A DNA stretch of 64,000 nt from Hybos culiciformis (Eukaryota; Arthropoda; Insecta; Diptera; Hybotidae). Below the pieces are notes generated by a model. The model worked only from the letters and a program-made list of their open reading frames with translations. It made no database searches and had not been told where the DNA came from. The position numbers and the translations under genes are program-made. Of the stretch, positions 36,926 to 49,701 are shown piece by piece (the first letter of the stretch is position 1; every line of letters begins with the position of its first letter). The stretch spans positions 52,191,257 to 52,255,256 of the forward strand of contig OZ023273.1 of assembly GCA_964007475.1 (NCBI GenBank). The letters run 5' to 3'.

Positions 36926-37736
36926 TGCCCCCATAATTAATAATGTAGCATACTTACATTGTCACAATTGCCGATTGTCGACCGGTCAACAATTGCTATA
37001 TGATTACACCACAGATTATTTTTTTTACTGCAGCCAGTTAAGACAATATAAGTAATTTTGATGTTAAGCCGAAAAGTACTCAAATCTTGTCTATCGGATC
37101 TTAAATTTAAGAGAAATAATCGATTGGATGTTAATTGAAAGAATTGAATGTTGCCGATTTATAATTTTTACTAATTTCAATACTTTAAATATGATTTTTT
37201 CCTACATTTTAACAAACTATGCTTTAGTTACGTAACTTTAATATAGCAAAACAAAATCAAATTTATAAACATTTTTTACAGATACGGTTTCAACTTTCAA
37301 CTAAAGAAATTTCTAAAAAATAAACATTTTTTTGTTTGTTTTTTACTCTGCACAAAACTTTGAATTCAATTTTGTGCTGAATAGCATTACCACATCAACA
37401 AAAATGTTTAAACTTTGGTTATGATTGTTATAATATACATAGTTAAACTAAAAAAAATAGATAGTAATATCTATTTATTTATATGCATCTTTCGTGTATG
37501 CGAAATGTTATCAATGCAAAATCCCTTTTTTTATATGACTTGAACATAAACGTATTTATGTGATCCGCAAATATTCAAAATTATACGGTTTTTATTTGCT
37601 AAATTTTATTTTTTTATATAAAAAATAGATAGATTTTATTTTATAGTATTATTATAAAAGGGATAAATTAATGTTTTTTAGTACATGAGAATTTTTTTTT
37701 TATGCTATTCAAAATAAATTAAAATACATTAATTTC
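36926..37736. other. AT-rich sequence up to the assembly gap
   Basis: No gene seen. Confidence 0.5.
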
Positions 37737-37936
37737 NNNNNNNNNNNNNNNNNNNNNNNNNNNNNNNNNNNNNNNNNNNNNNNNNNNNNNNNNNNNNNNN
37801 NNNNNNNNNNNNNNNNNNNNNNNNNNNNNNNNNNNNNNNNNNNNNNNNNNNNNNNNNNNNNNNNNNNNNNNNNNNNNNNNNNNNNNNNNNNNNNNNNNNN
37901 NNNNNNNNNNNNNNNNNNNNNNNNNNNNNNNNNNNN
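37737..37936. other. Assembly gap of 200 N
   Basis: Exactly 200 undetermined bases, a conventional scaffold-gap size, so the true distance is unknown. An apparent open frame spanning it is meaningless. Confidence 0.99.
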
Positions 37937-40900
37937 AATATCATGTAATCAAATGGAATTTTATGCTCGAAGGAAATTTTCTCATCCTTCCGGTATTTCT
38001 ATAAATTGTAAATTTAAAATTTATGGGTTGTGGTATAATAGTGATATGCTTGAAGGACAATTTCCAAAATACTTGACATGATATTAAGTATTGCTTTCAT
38101 ATTTTAAAATATAAAATCTTATACATCATATTAAATATTTTTATTTTCTTAAATTTAAAATGAGAATTTCTTTTTGATTTGTCCCCTTTTTAAAACTCGT
38201 AAATCGATTTTTTTTGTTGAATAATGTAAATAACAATGATTTCGTTATTGAGGTATTAACATTACATACATAATAGTATCTATATAAATTTTATAAGGTT
38301 TATAAGGTTTATATTCTGTTTTGTAAATAAAATTGACATCAGAACGGTGACGAATTTTTTTTTTTTTTTGACACAATTGACAATTAATTTGTCTTTCAAG
38401 TATAAATTTGTCTTTTGCATAAATCTGGTTATATAGTTTTTGGGATGGGTTAACTAATAATTGTATTTAACTAATATTATTTTCAGTTGGTATCAAATAA
38501 ACTCTTGAATATAATGCATGATGAATTATGTAGTTTTATACGTTCGCAATTTTGGAAAAAGAAATTTAATTATATGGTAGAATATTATAATTCTATATGT
38601 GTACATATGTACTATATATATCCTCTATGGACTTATTTTCCGCTAACTTCTCTGGGATTTCACTTTAGCTTAGTTTAGTTTTTAAATCATAGGCCAGTGA
38701 TTTGGATTCTTACGTTCCAAAAAAGTTTACTACAGAATTTAAATCCCAAGAGCTAATGCTATTCCTGAAAAGATAGTAGGAGAAAACATTGATTGTGTTG
38801 TGGTTGATAGATAATGTAGAATAGATAGAGAATAACTTTTATTTTTTGTTCATAAAGAACTTTATGTTTATTGTAATGTTGGTCCTAATCATTCAATATG
38901 GTATAATGTAAGCCATTCATTCCTTTACATAAATTAAAAATAAGCAGATTGTTTTTTAATTTTAAAATAAGATTATTTTGTACATACATATGGCATGTAT
39001 ATACATAAAAGTTCTCTATTAAAATTTTATTCTGCCTTCATAATTTATTTTTAAATAAAACTTGACCTTTTTTTTTGTGTAATCCTTTGTAATTAAATCT
39101 TCTTAAGTATAATACCATATTCCAAATCATTAAAATATCTTTTATGTACGCTTAAACTAAATTTCGAATAAGTATTCTCTTAATTAATTGAATTACTTAA
39201 TCATTATATGCACATACACCTGATGTTTTAATATTAATAACAAGCCATTTGAAACAAAAATAAAAAGACATTTTAGTGTAATCTGAAATCAAATGGCGTG
39301 TGTGATTTAGATTTAATGTTTGGGTCGACGAATATAACAATAATCGCCTAATGTATATAAGTTTTCTGTTTGATTTCGTTCATTATATAGAAAAATAAAC
39401 TAAAATTTAATTTAGAAGAAGAAAGGGATCTTATTTAATGATTCCGAAAACAAAACGTATTATTCTAATCCGTTAAATGACGGTAGTTTTGCGCCCTGGA
39501 TATATAGATTTCTTAAGTTTTTCTCTAAATATGAATAGAGCTAAGTAAATTCGAATTATTTGATCCTTTAACACAAAGTATAATACATAATAACTTAAGA
39601 CTTAATAAAATCTGAAAAATATTTCTCTTAAACATTAAAAACATGTATTTGAATGTCATAAAAATATTCGCATTGAATTTAGAAAACAAAGTTCAATACC
39701 GTCGTATGTATAGTATAATAAAACTCAAGGATTAAAGCTTGACATGTAACAAAAGAGATATTTCCTTATTTTACTCTTAAATTCAAAAAAAGTAATTATT
39801 ATTTCTTTTTTTTCTTTTTTTTCAACTTTATTTCCAAATTATGAAATAAATTTTTTTTCCTGTTATTATTAATTTGTAATTTCTACAGCTCATTTATTAT
39901 AAAACATTATATAATTTTCTTAAACTGAAAAAATACGTATTTTTTTTTTGTTGTTGTTGTTGTTGAAAAAAGCGATATGGATAAAGTGTAAAATTTGTTA
40001 ATTTTATATGCATAGAAAATACTGTAATCCTTTAATCAACTTATGAAAAAAAAAGGAAAACAATAACAATACGTTAATAAACAAGGAAAACTCATCAAAA
40101 GTATTATACATATAATAAATACAAAAATACATATATATATATACCTATATATATATATAATATATACTTTTCTATAATTTATAAGGATAAACGTCATTTC
40201 TATATAAGAGAAAATTTTGTAGATGACAAGACACAAAATTTCAAGATTTTGAGAAAACTTGTTGAATATTTAATTAGAATTTATTTAATTTAATTTTCAC
40301 AATTTTACACATATCTTAAAAATTTGAATTAAAAAAAGAACCGATAAAAAAGTTTTCTATACACTTTTAACCAAATATGTTCATCATATAGGTAATTATT
40401 CCAAAGCTTCAAATTGTTATTGACATTAGTGTCGTGGGACATGTCTACAAAAAAACATAAAGTGTTTATAGTTTTTCACATTTTCTTTTCTAATTTATAT
40501 GCATAGATTTTTTTTTTTTTTTAAACAACAACGTAAGTATTATTTAATTTTATTGAAAGTTAATAAACTTTCGTTTTCCCTATTTTATTTTATATATTGA
40601 GATTTTTTTTTTGTTTTTTTCTTTTTAATTCCCTAAAAGGAAGAAAATAATATAATAATTAAAAAAAAAATTAAAAAAAATTGGCAATGAGGGAAAATAT
40701 TTTTGCCTTCACATCTAATTAAAACAGCTTCGTTGTTTTTGTTTATTTTTTCGATATTATTATTTTTACTTAAAAAATTTTAAAAAATTTTCGTGCTAAA
40801 TATTTTTTTTGTTCAATTTTGATGTCAGGCAGTTAGCTTGTAATGTGAATGTTATTTGACGGCGCGGCACGACGACGATAAAAAATAATATACTGCTGAT

Positions 40901-43900
40901 TTATTAATTATTTGGAATTAATTTTTTGTTCAAGCGCAAAAATCGAATAATGAGTAAAATATTTTTGAAACTCTATTCACAAACCAGTATTATTACTTAT
41001 AATGTTTCCTTCCATTTAAAAATAAATACACGTGTACATAATTGTTGACAAAAATTGGAAATTATTGTTTCTGTTTTAATTTCAAAATTAAAAACATAGT
41101 TTTAAAAATTTCAAAAAACTATAGTTTCGTTATATCTGAATTTTAAACGTAAAATGAAATATTTTTAATCTACCAAAACCAATCATAATTGTGTTTACCT
41201 TATAAAATTTTATTTAATTCTCTAACAATTTTATCATGACAGTATTTGCTGAAAAAAAAAAATTAAAAATTAAATTTTACTTGCTCGCAGGTTGTTATAC
41301 TTTTCGAATGTTTTGTAAAATGTGTGCACAAACAAAAAAACAAAAAAAAAAAAAAACATAATAAACAGAACACTTTATCACGTTACGTTATAGCAGCAGC
41401 ATTTATATTTTCAGTAAAAATTTGTTTTTCTTTTAAATTTTTCACACGCATACCATATTAATTATGAATTTAATTAAATCGTTATACCTAATCAGTACTA
41501 GAGAAGATGTGTTGTTTTTCTTTTTATTTATTTTCTTATATATATAATATATATATATATAATTTTTTTTTATTTTTATTTTAAATTTGATGTCAACTGG
41601 TGTGCCAATTAAATTAAGTAATTTTCATAATTACAGAATAAATTATTTATTAATATACATTTACTTACATACATGTATTGAAATCTATGTACATATATAT
41701 TTATTTACTTCGTTTTGTTATTATAATATTCGTATAATAATAATATATGAGATTTATGAGTTCCGATAAATATTATTTATTAAATATTATGTATGTGTAA
41801 TAAATTCAATCAAAAAACTAGAGGCAAAGTTTTAATTAAAAATAATATGCTTTTCAAATAATGAAACTTTTAATGTTTAATCCGTGATTTAGTTAAAATA
41901 TATCAAGATATCATATAATTTATGTATATTATAGAGGTATTATTATGTATGTCTGTGGAATTGGGAAAGAAAGTTTTATTAATTTAATTATATAAATTTA
42001 AATTAATTTTAAAGTTATAACAGATAGTTGGTTCAAAAATTATGTGAAACGTAAGGGAAAAAAATGTATATCTTTGATCAATGTGCAATATTCATTAAAT
42101 AATAATTTTATTCCAATAAAGACTATTTCAGATGAAAGCAGCGTTTTACCTATAGGTGAACATAAGAATTTCATTGGCCCTTCAAAAACTGGGTAATATT
42201 GTTTTTTTTTTCTCAAATTAAATTCGCTTTTGTAGTTTAATCGTTTTATAATAGTTTTGGAGTTTATAATAGTTTGCATCATATTAAATGTTGTATGTAC
42301 TAAGTGATGTTTCGTAAATGTTATTATCCAGTTAAAAATATTTAATCAAAATATTTTCATTTTATTAAAAAATAATTTTATGAAAAATGAAAATAATAAT
42401 ATTATTATTTTGAAACTTTTAATGAATTGATTGCAACTGTTATGCAGTTTGTCGTTACAGTTATAGGATCAATGCTTAATATATTGAGTGTTGCAATTAT
42501 AAAATTGCTTTTTTATGTGATTTATTTTTCACAAAAATTAAAAGATCCTACAAAAGAAAAAAAAAAAGATTTATAATGGCAAAAAAAGTATCTGATTGTA
42601 TTATTTTTTTTTTTTAAGAAAAATTTATATACTTTTGAAAGAAAGAAAGAAGATAACAAGATTTTTTTTTGTTTTTATCCTATTATAAATTTATCACAAA
42701 GAATATAAAATTAAGTACTGTCGGAGATGAATGAAAATAAGAATTAAGTTCAACTTTTTTAAAAAGTTTGCTTTAAGCATTTTTATATGTATGTATATAA
42801 ATTAGAATTTCAATTGTATCTAAATGTTAATGCAATTATCTTATATATGTATGTATATATTTTTAATTTGCTCTTTTGAAGTTTATTTCAGAATTTTAAA
42901 TTTCTATTTGTAATTTTTCTTTTACACTATTAATAAGTAATTTTTTATTTCATTAAACTTTATTTGTATTTACTTAAATTTATTTGTATTATAAAAGTTC
43001 AATTCTAAAAGTTATCACGAATTCTGAATATAACTAGAAAATTGCCAATATGTGATAATTTAAATCAATTATAACAGGGTCGAACGCAATATACTTGTCT
43101 GTTTAGATGGTTTTTGTCCGACGAATAAAATGTTTGAAGTTTCAGTTAATGTATTCTAATAATCAGTTTTGGCCGAGCTTGATCAAGAAAATTCTGAGCT
43201 TCTCTGAATTATACATGTTAATAGAAAAAAAGCATTGCTACATAGGAGGTAACAAATTCATTTGGCTTTCCATATTATACTTTGGCTTCAGTTTAAGTGT
43301 AACAAATGTGGTTTGAAAATATTACTTTAGTATTAAACTTTTTCAAGAATCAATTTTCAAATATAAATTGAAACAAAAATTAGTTTGTTTCTCTCACATT
43401 GCGCAAATAATCATAATATAACACTAAATTCAGCAATAAAAATTTCTTTAGCACTTTTAAGGAATTAAAATTCGTATAATCCAATCTTGAAGTAAATATT
43501 CTACAGTCATAATAATATAGTAAATAAAAAAAATAAGCATGAGATATAAACATTAAAAACAACGAGATAAAAAGATTAATACCAAAAATACGGAAATTTT
43601 GTGAACCATAAATGCATCACCATAGAATATCCTTTAAAGTCCATATAATTTCCGTTTTTTTTTTTTGTTTTTTTTTTATTTTCCATATGGGAAAAATTTA
43701 TTAATGTAGTTATAAGGAAGAATGTTTTTAAACTCAATTTAGGCACACATAAAAAAAAAAAGAAATTCTTTTTTATATTTTTTAATAGGTTTATCCAATT
43801 AAACAATCATAAAGTTTTAATGAAATTAAAAAAGATAAAAATGTTTTTAGTGTAGTGCTGTTTCCATATATGTACATACATATTTTATTAAAGCGGAAGA

Positions 43901-45294
43901 AGTTTTATTATATTCAAATTTTATTATGAATAAAGTATTATTATTATTATTATTAAATCTTTTATAAAGAGTTGTTGGCATGTACGTAAGTTCTTATTAA
44001 CAATAAATTATTTTAAACAATATATATAGTACCACTTAATTTCAATTTTAATTATATAAATATGAGAAGGAATTATTTTTATATATAAAATTAACAATTT
44101 TAAAGAGATTATTATACAGAGAAGTATCAACTTATTATACATAAAAATAAAAAAGGTTTAAATAATCCCAGAAAATGAATACGAATTGAATTTAGTTTTG
44201 ATTTAATTCAAGAATTTTAAGAATAATACTACATGAAACTAACTTTAATTTCATATATCTAACTTTTTACAACATAAATTTAAAGAAGAATCAAAAACGC
44301 ATACGCAGATATATTTGATTTGTTGAGCCTTTTAATTATTGTCCACTGATTTTAACATTATTTGATTATTATTCTCATTATAAAAACTTTTTCTCTTAAC
44401 ATTTCCAAAATATTTAACATTTATATTTCAAAATAATATTTTCCTGTAAATTTGTCTTTTTATTCTCCTATGTCATAAAGCTCTTAACAACATATATAGT
44501 TTTTTAACAATGCTAATTACGAAAAAGTCAATTAAGTTGAATTTGATTAAATAACACAAAAAAAACATAAGGAAACAACATTATATATTTTATTATGCTT
44601 TAAGTGTAGTAAGTAGTAAGAACAAAAACAAGTTTCTTTTATGTTTTCATATACGGCCGGAAATGAATAAAAATAAAAATATTTCAAACTAATAATTTTC
44701 TTAAGAATTTCTTTTTATCAGTTTCTCAGGCAAAAGAAAAAGAAAACAAAAAAAAAAGTTTCAGGTTTTCAAAATTCATCAATTTTATGAATCAATCACA
44801 TTAATTTCATTATATATATATTTCCCTAAACAAGGGAAAAAGAATATTTAATTAAATAATCAATTAAATCATTAATTATGGTAAAAAAATATAAATATGT
44901 ATGTATATATGTATATTTCAACAATAGCGTAAAAAAAAGTTTCAAATTATTTTTAGGGTTTTCTTTCCTTTCTAGAGAATTAATTTTACGAAAAAAAAAA
45001 AATAAAAATTAAGAAAACATTTTTTCCTTCTCTACATAATTTTTTAGATATTTTCGTGCTATATATAATATAATTTTTTGGGTTTTCTGAAACAAAATAA
45101 TTTTGTGGATCCTCGTTAACAGATTTGAAAGATAATTGATATAATTATTGAATAACTGTTTTTAAATATAAATTAGTGTGGTAAAAGAAAACTGACTTTT
45201 TTTTCGTAATACATATTAGGTATATTTTTTTTTTTTTATAATTTTGTTCTTCTTCACATTTGGCCCCAGTTTTAAGTTTCTTCTTTTTATGGTA

Positions 45295-45301
<7 letters not shown>

Positions 45302-45347
<46 letters not shown>
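45302..45347. repeat. (TA)n microsatellite
   Basis: About 23 uninterrupted TA units. Confidence 0.95.
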
Positions 45348-45351
<4 letters not shown>

Positions 45352-46013
45352 ACATATTATCGAATTTTTTAATGTTTTAATTGGGTATTCGGTTTTTTGG
45401 ATTGTGGTCAATGGGTATAATTTTATTTTGAAAAAAAAAAGTTTTATTTTTCAATTCATCAGAATAATAATTAATTGCTTTTTGGTGCAATTTGTGTATA
45501 AAAAAAAATTATAAAATTCTCAAATAACGAAAAAAAAAAATTAGATTTCTCAATATTTGGAACTATAATTATGTGGTTCATGTATTTTCCTAATATGGGA
45601 AACGGAAATAGGAATAAAGTTCATGACATTATAATGATTTTCACAGATTAGGTATTTGAAAACTTAAATAGACAGTTTTTTTGTTAGTATTTTTTAATAT
45701 GTTTAAAATATTTGGCTAATGAATATAGTTTCGTACAAACAACAACTGTACAGAATATCCCTAATGTCATTATCCTGTGAATTTGTTGAACAATCTGGAT
45801 ATTTAACTTTATTTGAAAATAAATGAATCTATTTTTCATTTAGTCAGCGAGTTCGGATAAGATAGACAGTGTAAAAACAAAATGATTTTAGATTTTTTTT
45901 TTGAAGAAATATTATTATTATGTATAACTTGCACTCTTTTGAATTTCGTGATAAAAGAATCATATTAAAATAATTTATAATTCTAGTAATAATTTTTAAT
46001 ATTTTATGTTATT

Positions 46014-46019
46014 TTTATT
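46014..46019 (-). terminator. AATAAA polyadenylation signal of the receptor gene
   Basis: TTTATT on + is AATAAA on the receptor strand. It lies 40 bases after the second stop (TAG) and about 157 bases after the first (TGA). Confidence 0.45.
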
Positions 46020-46058
46020 TCTAGACATAAGTTAGGAAAACTTTGCAGTATAAAGAAA

Positions 46059-46175
46059 CTAACGTTTCCAATTGCCGTACATTCCATAACTTAATGGTGC
46101 GCCGCCCATTGCTCGTTCAGTAGCTTTTTCAATGCTAGCTTGAACGCAACGATAACAGCACACATACGCCAAACA
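46059..46175 (-). CDS. Candidate 38-codon stop-codon readthrough extension of the receptor
   Basis: Directly after the receptor's TGA (46176-46178) the same frame continues for 38 sense codons to a TAG at 46059-46061. The stretch is clearly less AT-rich than its surroundings and uses balanced codons (GCG, TGC, CGT, GGC). Its translation starts with CLAYVCCYRC, giving cysteines at extension positions 1, 6, 7 and 10, then a charged segment (SIEKATERAMGG), and ends MYGNWKR. Cysteines right after helix 8 are typical palmitoylation sites in class A receptors, so an extended isoform would gain such sites. The context TGA-T is not the strongest known readthrough context. Alternatives are a sequencing error at the TGA, a recent nonsense change, or conserved 3' UTR. 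Confidence 0.5.
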   Translation of the reverse strand, partial: CLAYVCCYRCVQASIEKATERAMGGAPLSYGMYGNWKR

Positions 46176-47156
46176 TCACTTAAATAAAATTCTACGAAAT
46201 GCTCTACGAAAGTCTTTATTAAATATTGTATAAATGGCAGGATTTAATGCTGAATTCATGTAACCTAACCAAAATGCTATTGCGAACGCCGATGGTGGTA
46301 TGTCACATTCAGGACATGCTGGTGTTAAAATATATAAAAAAAAGAATGGTAGCCAACAAGCTATAAAACTACCCATAATTAAACCTAATATTAATGTGGC
46401 ACGCTTCTCTTTTTTCCTAGCTATACGACGTTTTTCCTTTTCAGGATCGCGTGGTTTTTGTACCTTTGGTATCGCTGGTTCTAATTCAGCTGATATTAAT
46501 TCGGAGGGTTGATTACTATTCGTACCTATATTATTTTTAACATTTTTAGCTTCATTACGTCTTTGATTTTTTCGACCAAAAATCGGTTGACATAAACGAA
46601 ATTTTAATGGCTTTACTACAGCACAACGACTTACAACTCCTGAATCTGAACTAGACGGATCAAATTCGCTAACCATATCGGTATCAATTCCAACAGATAA
46701 CGCACGTTGACGATTTGGAATTGGTGAAACTTTTAATTCATTTGTATTGTTTGCACAGCCAGTTAAACCACTACTACTTGGTATAATTGTTGTTGAAACT
46801 GTTGTTCCGCCTGTTGTTGAACAACCATTTATAGTTGATTGTGTTGGTTGTCCTCCATTAGTATTAGAATATGTTGAATTTTGCCCAACTGTTGTGGCTG
46901 ACTTCGAACCTAATGAACCTACTTGCAATGTTTCTTTTTGTTCTTGTTGTTGAGCTTCTATTTCGGCTGCTTCACTAGTTGATATATCTGAAGCTAAATC
47001 GCAGACAACTGTTGGTATCGACATATTGGGCCCTGTTGCTGATGTTGGTGGAGTTTCTATTGTAGCTATTTGTTGTTGTTGTTTTTGGACTGACGTACTA
47101 GGCACACTTGGCATTGGAATTGTTTGTTTTTTCGGTGTTTTGGAAAAACTCGTCAT
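46176..47156 (-). CDS. Octalpha2R: Last coding exon of an amine GPCR, probably alpha2-adrenergic-like octopamine receptor (partial)
   Basis: This encodes the C-terminal 326 residues of a class A receptor, a membrane protein sensing octopamine and probably coupling to Gi. The exon begins after the acceptor ATTACAG at 47157-47163. Residues 1-250 are the C-terminal part of a very long third intracellular loop, rich in Ser, Thr, Gln and Asn, ending in the basic RRIARKKEKR. TM6 spans about 253-277 with CWLP at 267-270. The third extracellular loop contains CPEC. TM7 (about 288-311) has NPAIY at 305-309, and helix 8 reads FNKDFRRAFRRILFK before TGA. TM6, TM7 and the RILFK end fit insect alpha2-like octopamine receptors best; 5-HT1-type or tyramine receptors are the alternatives. 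The ATG at the exon start is probably coincidental, since TM1-TM5 must come from upstream exons, not found here and likely beyond 64000. Confidence 0.8.
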   Translation of the reverse strand: MTSFSKTPKKQTIPMPSVPSTSVQKQQQQIATIETPPTSATGPNMSIPTVVCDLASDISTSEAAEIEAQQQEQKETLQVGSLGSKSATTVGQNSTYSNTNGGQPTQSTINGCSTTGGTTVSTTIIPSSSGLTGCANNTNELKVSPIPNRQRALSVGIDTDMVSEFDPSSSDSGVVSRCAVVKPLKFRLCQPIFGRKNQRRNEAKNVKNNIGTNSNQPSELISAELEPAIPKVQKPRDPEKEKRRIARKKEKRATLILGLIMGSFIACWLPFFFLYILTPACPECDIPPSAFAIAFWLGYMNSALNPAIYTIFNKDFRRAFRRILFK

Positions 47157-49426
47157 CTGTAATAAGAAAACATTTTTTTTTTTAATAGATATAACGAAGA
47201 AATTTGTTAACATTAATATATAAATATATTTAAAGGACATTAAACTATAATTATTGTTTTTCGTAGGTGTATGTAGCTGAATAGCAACGATATTTGAATT
47301 TTTGTTTCGTATTAGTGTCTTTTTTTTACTACAAATGTACATATAAGATGCAAAACTTTTTTTTACAAATATTCCAGTCTATACAAAATACACATATAAA
47401 TTTTAAATTATATGATTTTGAAAGTAGTAAGATTAATTTTATATATATTTTTTACATTTTGAGGTCATTTTCACTGTTTGTAATAAACTTATAAAAAATG
47501 AATTAGGAAGGATGCGAAAAGTTATAAATTAGTTATTAAATGATAGTAAAATTTATGATTGTTGAAATTTGAACAAATGTATTGTTGGGTAAACTTTAAA
47601 ATGTGTTCACAAAAGATGCATAGTTAATACGTATACTGGACAATCTATAATAGCATAATACCATTTTATACGGTACTGTACAGTGTACATAGTTAAGGAA
47701 GCTTTGTAATTTAGTAAAATGAAGTTATTAAGACGTTGATCAGAAGATATGACGGTGACCCAATTGACCATTTCAGTAGGAAGTCCAAATGGATCTCCAT
47801 GGAAATTGTAAATGAAAAATTTTAGAAATCCACACATTTTTCATATGAAAATGGTCAAAAATGAAAAATGCACCTAATTAATTATGATTTTCTGAAGGAA
47901 GATTTCTTGGATTCCTTGGTATATTGGGTACAATGGTCAAAATGTTCCAAACCTGGTCAATTGGGGACCGACCGATGACTATTTAAGTCCAAGTTTTGAA
48001 GTTCTGGTTCAAATAAAATGCAACAAAAACAAGAAATTTTTCAAATTCCAACAATATGAAACTTTTTCATTTCTTTTGCATTTGAATATAATTAAATTTT
48101 TCGCAAGTCCATTTAAAAAAAAAAATGTACATTTTATATATAATTAAATGGTTAATATCAATTCAAATTCTTTAATTTGGAAAAGAAACTGATATTGCTT
48201 ACCTGCTGTTGGTTCTTGGAATGATATATTTATCAAAATAAAGAATATTTTATCACAAGAATAAGCACAATTATTTTGCTGTGTGTATAACACAGAAAAA
48301 AACATGAGAGAAATTTATACTAAACATTTTCCTTTATCTCCGTATAAAAACCATTATAAGATAAAAATTTACATCCTTTCATAGTACGTATATAGTTTTT
48401 ATAATGAAAATACAAGAAATCAAAAAAGCATGTAAAAAACTACACAAGAGATATTATATTATTTTGCACATTATTATTTTCAAATGAAAAATTATAATAT
48501 GTAAAATTGGTTTTTATTTTTTTGAAGAATTGCAGATAGATTGATGACTAAAAACGAAAAAAAAAATAGAAAATGGTGAATTAACACAAAAAAAAAAAAC
48601 ATTAATGCATTTCAAAACGAAAAAAAAAAAAAAGTTTTTTTCTTTGAAATTTTTTTTATTACTTTATTTGAATTTTAAAATTTGCATTAGATAGAATCAT
48701 TCAGACAATAAATATAAACTCTGTCAAGTTCTTCTATAACATTTTTTTTTATATTTAATTTGGTATATTGGGTTTTGGGTACTATAGCAATATTAAGCAA
48801 GTTGCTGTAATTCATCAATCTTATTTTTTAAGAATTGCTATCTACATGGTAGAGACACTAGAATAATTGTGTAAAACAAACACGATTTCCCCTGTTTAAA
48901 ATATATCATTTGATTTCACACTTTAAAACTTCTTCGGCGCATACATTTCAGTGTTCTAAAGAAATTTAAATTATTATATTATACCCCCAACATATAAATG
49001 GCTACAATAATGAAAAACGAAAATTTAAAAATATTTTTAAAATTTCAAAAATGTTATCAAATTTTCAAATTCATTTATTTTCAAGCTGATATAATACAAT
49101 TACATTTTATAATTACTTATATTTAGAGATTTGGTGCCCTATGCTATACTTTACTACTAAGAAATTTATGTTACATTATGACTAACTAATTCTATATTTT
49201 TATCAAAAAATTTAATATAGGAAAAAGCTAAAACCTATTTGACTTCTTAAAATACTAGCTAACTTACTATACATAATAATTAACTAACCTAAGGCAAAAA
49301 TTTACATAAGGATATTGGGAATTATACAATATTTGTAAAATTACTTATTTCAGGATTTTCCGATCTTATGCATCTATCGTTGAAATTAAAACTTAATTCA
49401 TTAATTTGTTCATATACATAGTCTTT
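47157..49426. other. Probable receptor intron sequence
   Basis: Lies upstream of the receptor exon on its strand, so it is most likely intronic. A modestly GC-richer patch at 47740-48010 has inverted words (CCCAATTGACCA near 47759 and TGGTCAATTGGG near 47954) and may be an old mobile-element scrap. Short frames across it could not be connected to the receptor. Confidence 0.45.
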
Positions 49427-49434
49427 GCTTTAAC

Positions 49435-49693
49435 CAGTGATGGATTTACGAATAGGCACACTAGGCTCGAGCCTAGGGCGGCAGAATTTAATGGGCGGCA
49501 AAATTTAATAAAAAAAAAATTTTCGGACTTGAAAATAGTATAAAACATTTTAGAATCGGTTAAGGCTAAGAGCTCAAAATCTCCGCAAACTAATTTTTAT
49601 GTCATGTTGAAGTTAAATGTATTTTTTTTCATGTGTTTTTCCGATATTTTTTTAATAGTGCCTAGAGGCGGCAAATGTGTAAATCCGCCCCTG
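49435..49693. mobile_element. hAT-type MITE with perfect 8-bp target duplication GCTTTAAC
   Basis: Left end CAGTGATGGATTTACG; reverse complement of the right end CAGGGGCGGATTTACAC. Both flanks are GCTTTAAC (49427-49434 and 49694-49701). Subterminal GGCGGC motifs occur at both ends (about 49488 and 49667). At 259 bp it has no room for a transposase. Confidence 0.93.
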
Positions 49694-49701
49694 GCTTTAA
49701 C

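Larger units (their letters stand above)
37937..46058. other. Eight kilobases of AT-rich sequence downstream of the receptor exon
   Basis: No gene recognised. Simple repeats include a GTT run at 39951-39965, TA runs at 40130-40160 and 41538-41563, and (TA)n at 45302-45347. A small GC-rich spot, GACGGCGCGGCACGACGACG (40859-40878), is isolated and unexplained. Open frames here are hydrophobic or low-complexity artefacts of AT-rich DNA. Confidence 0.5.

Noticed and set aside
37729..37944. Open frame across the gap
   Set aside because: It consists of undetermined bases.
46300..47223. Several + strand open frames of 60-70 codons
   Set aside because: They are antisense shadows of the receptor exon, whose protein on the minus strand is clearly recognisable.
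47607..47837. Minus-strand open frame with a less AT-rich start
   Set aside because: No family resemblance, no splice sites in phase with the receptor exon, and the region has inverted repeats suggesting old mobile DNA.
48203..48278. Candidate small exon on the minus strand with acceptor ACACACAG and donor GTAAGC
   Set aside because: The only open frame ends in phase 1, whereas the next receptor exon needs phase 0, and the residues do not resemble TM5. It could be a noncoding exon, but nothing supports it.
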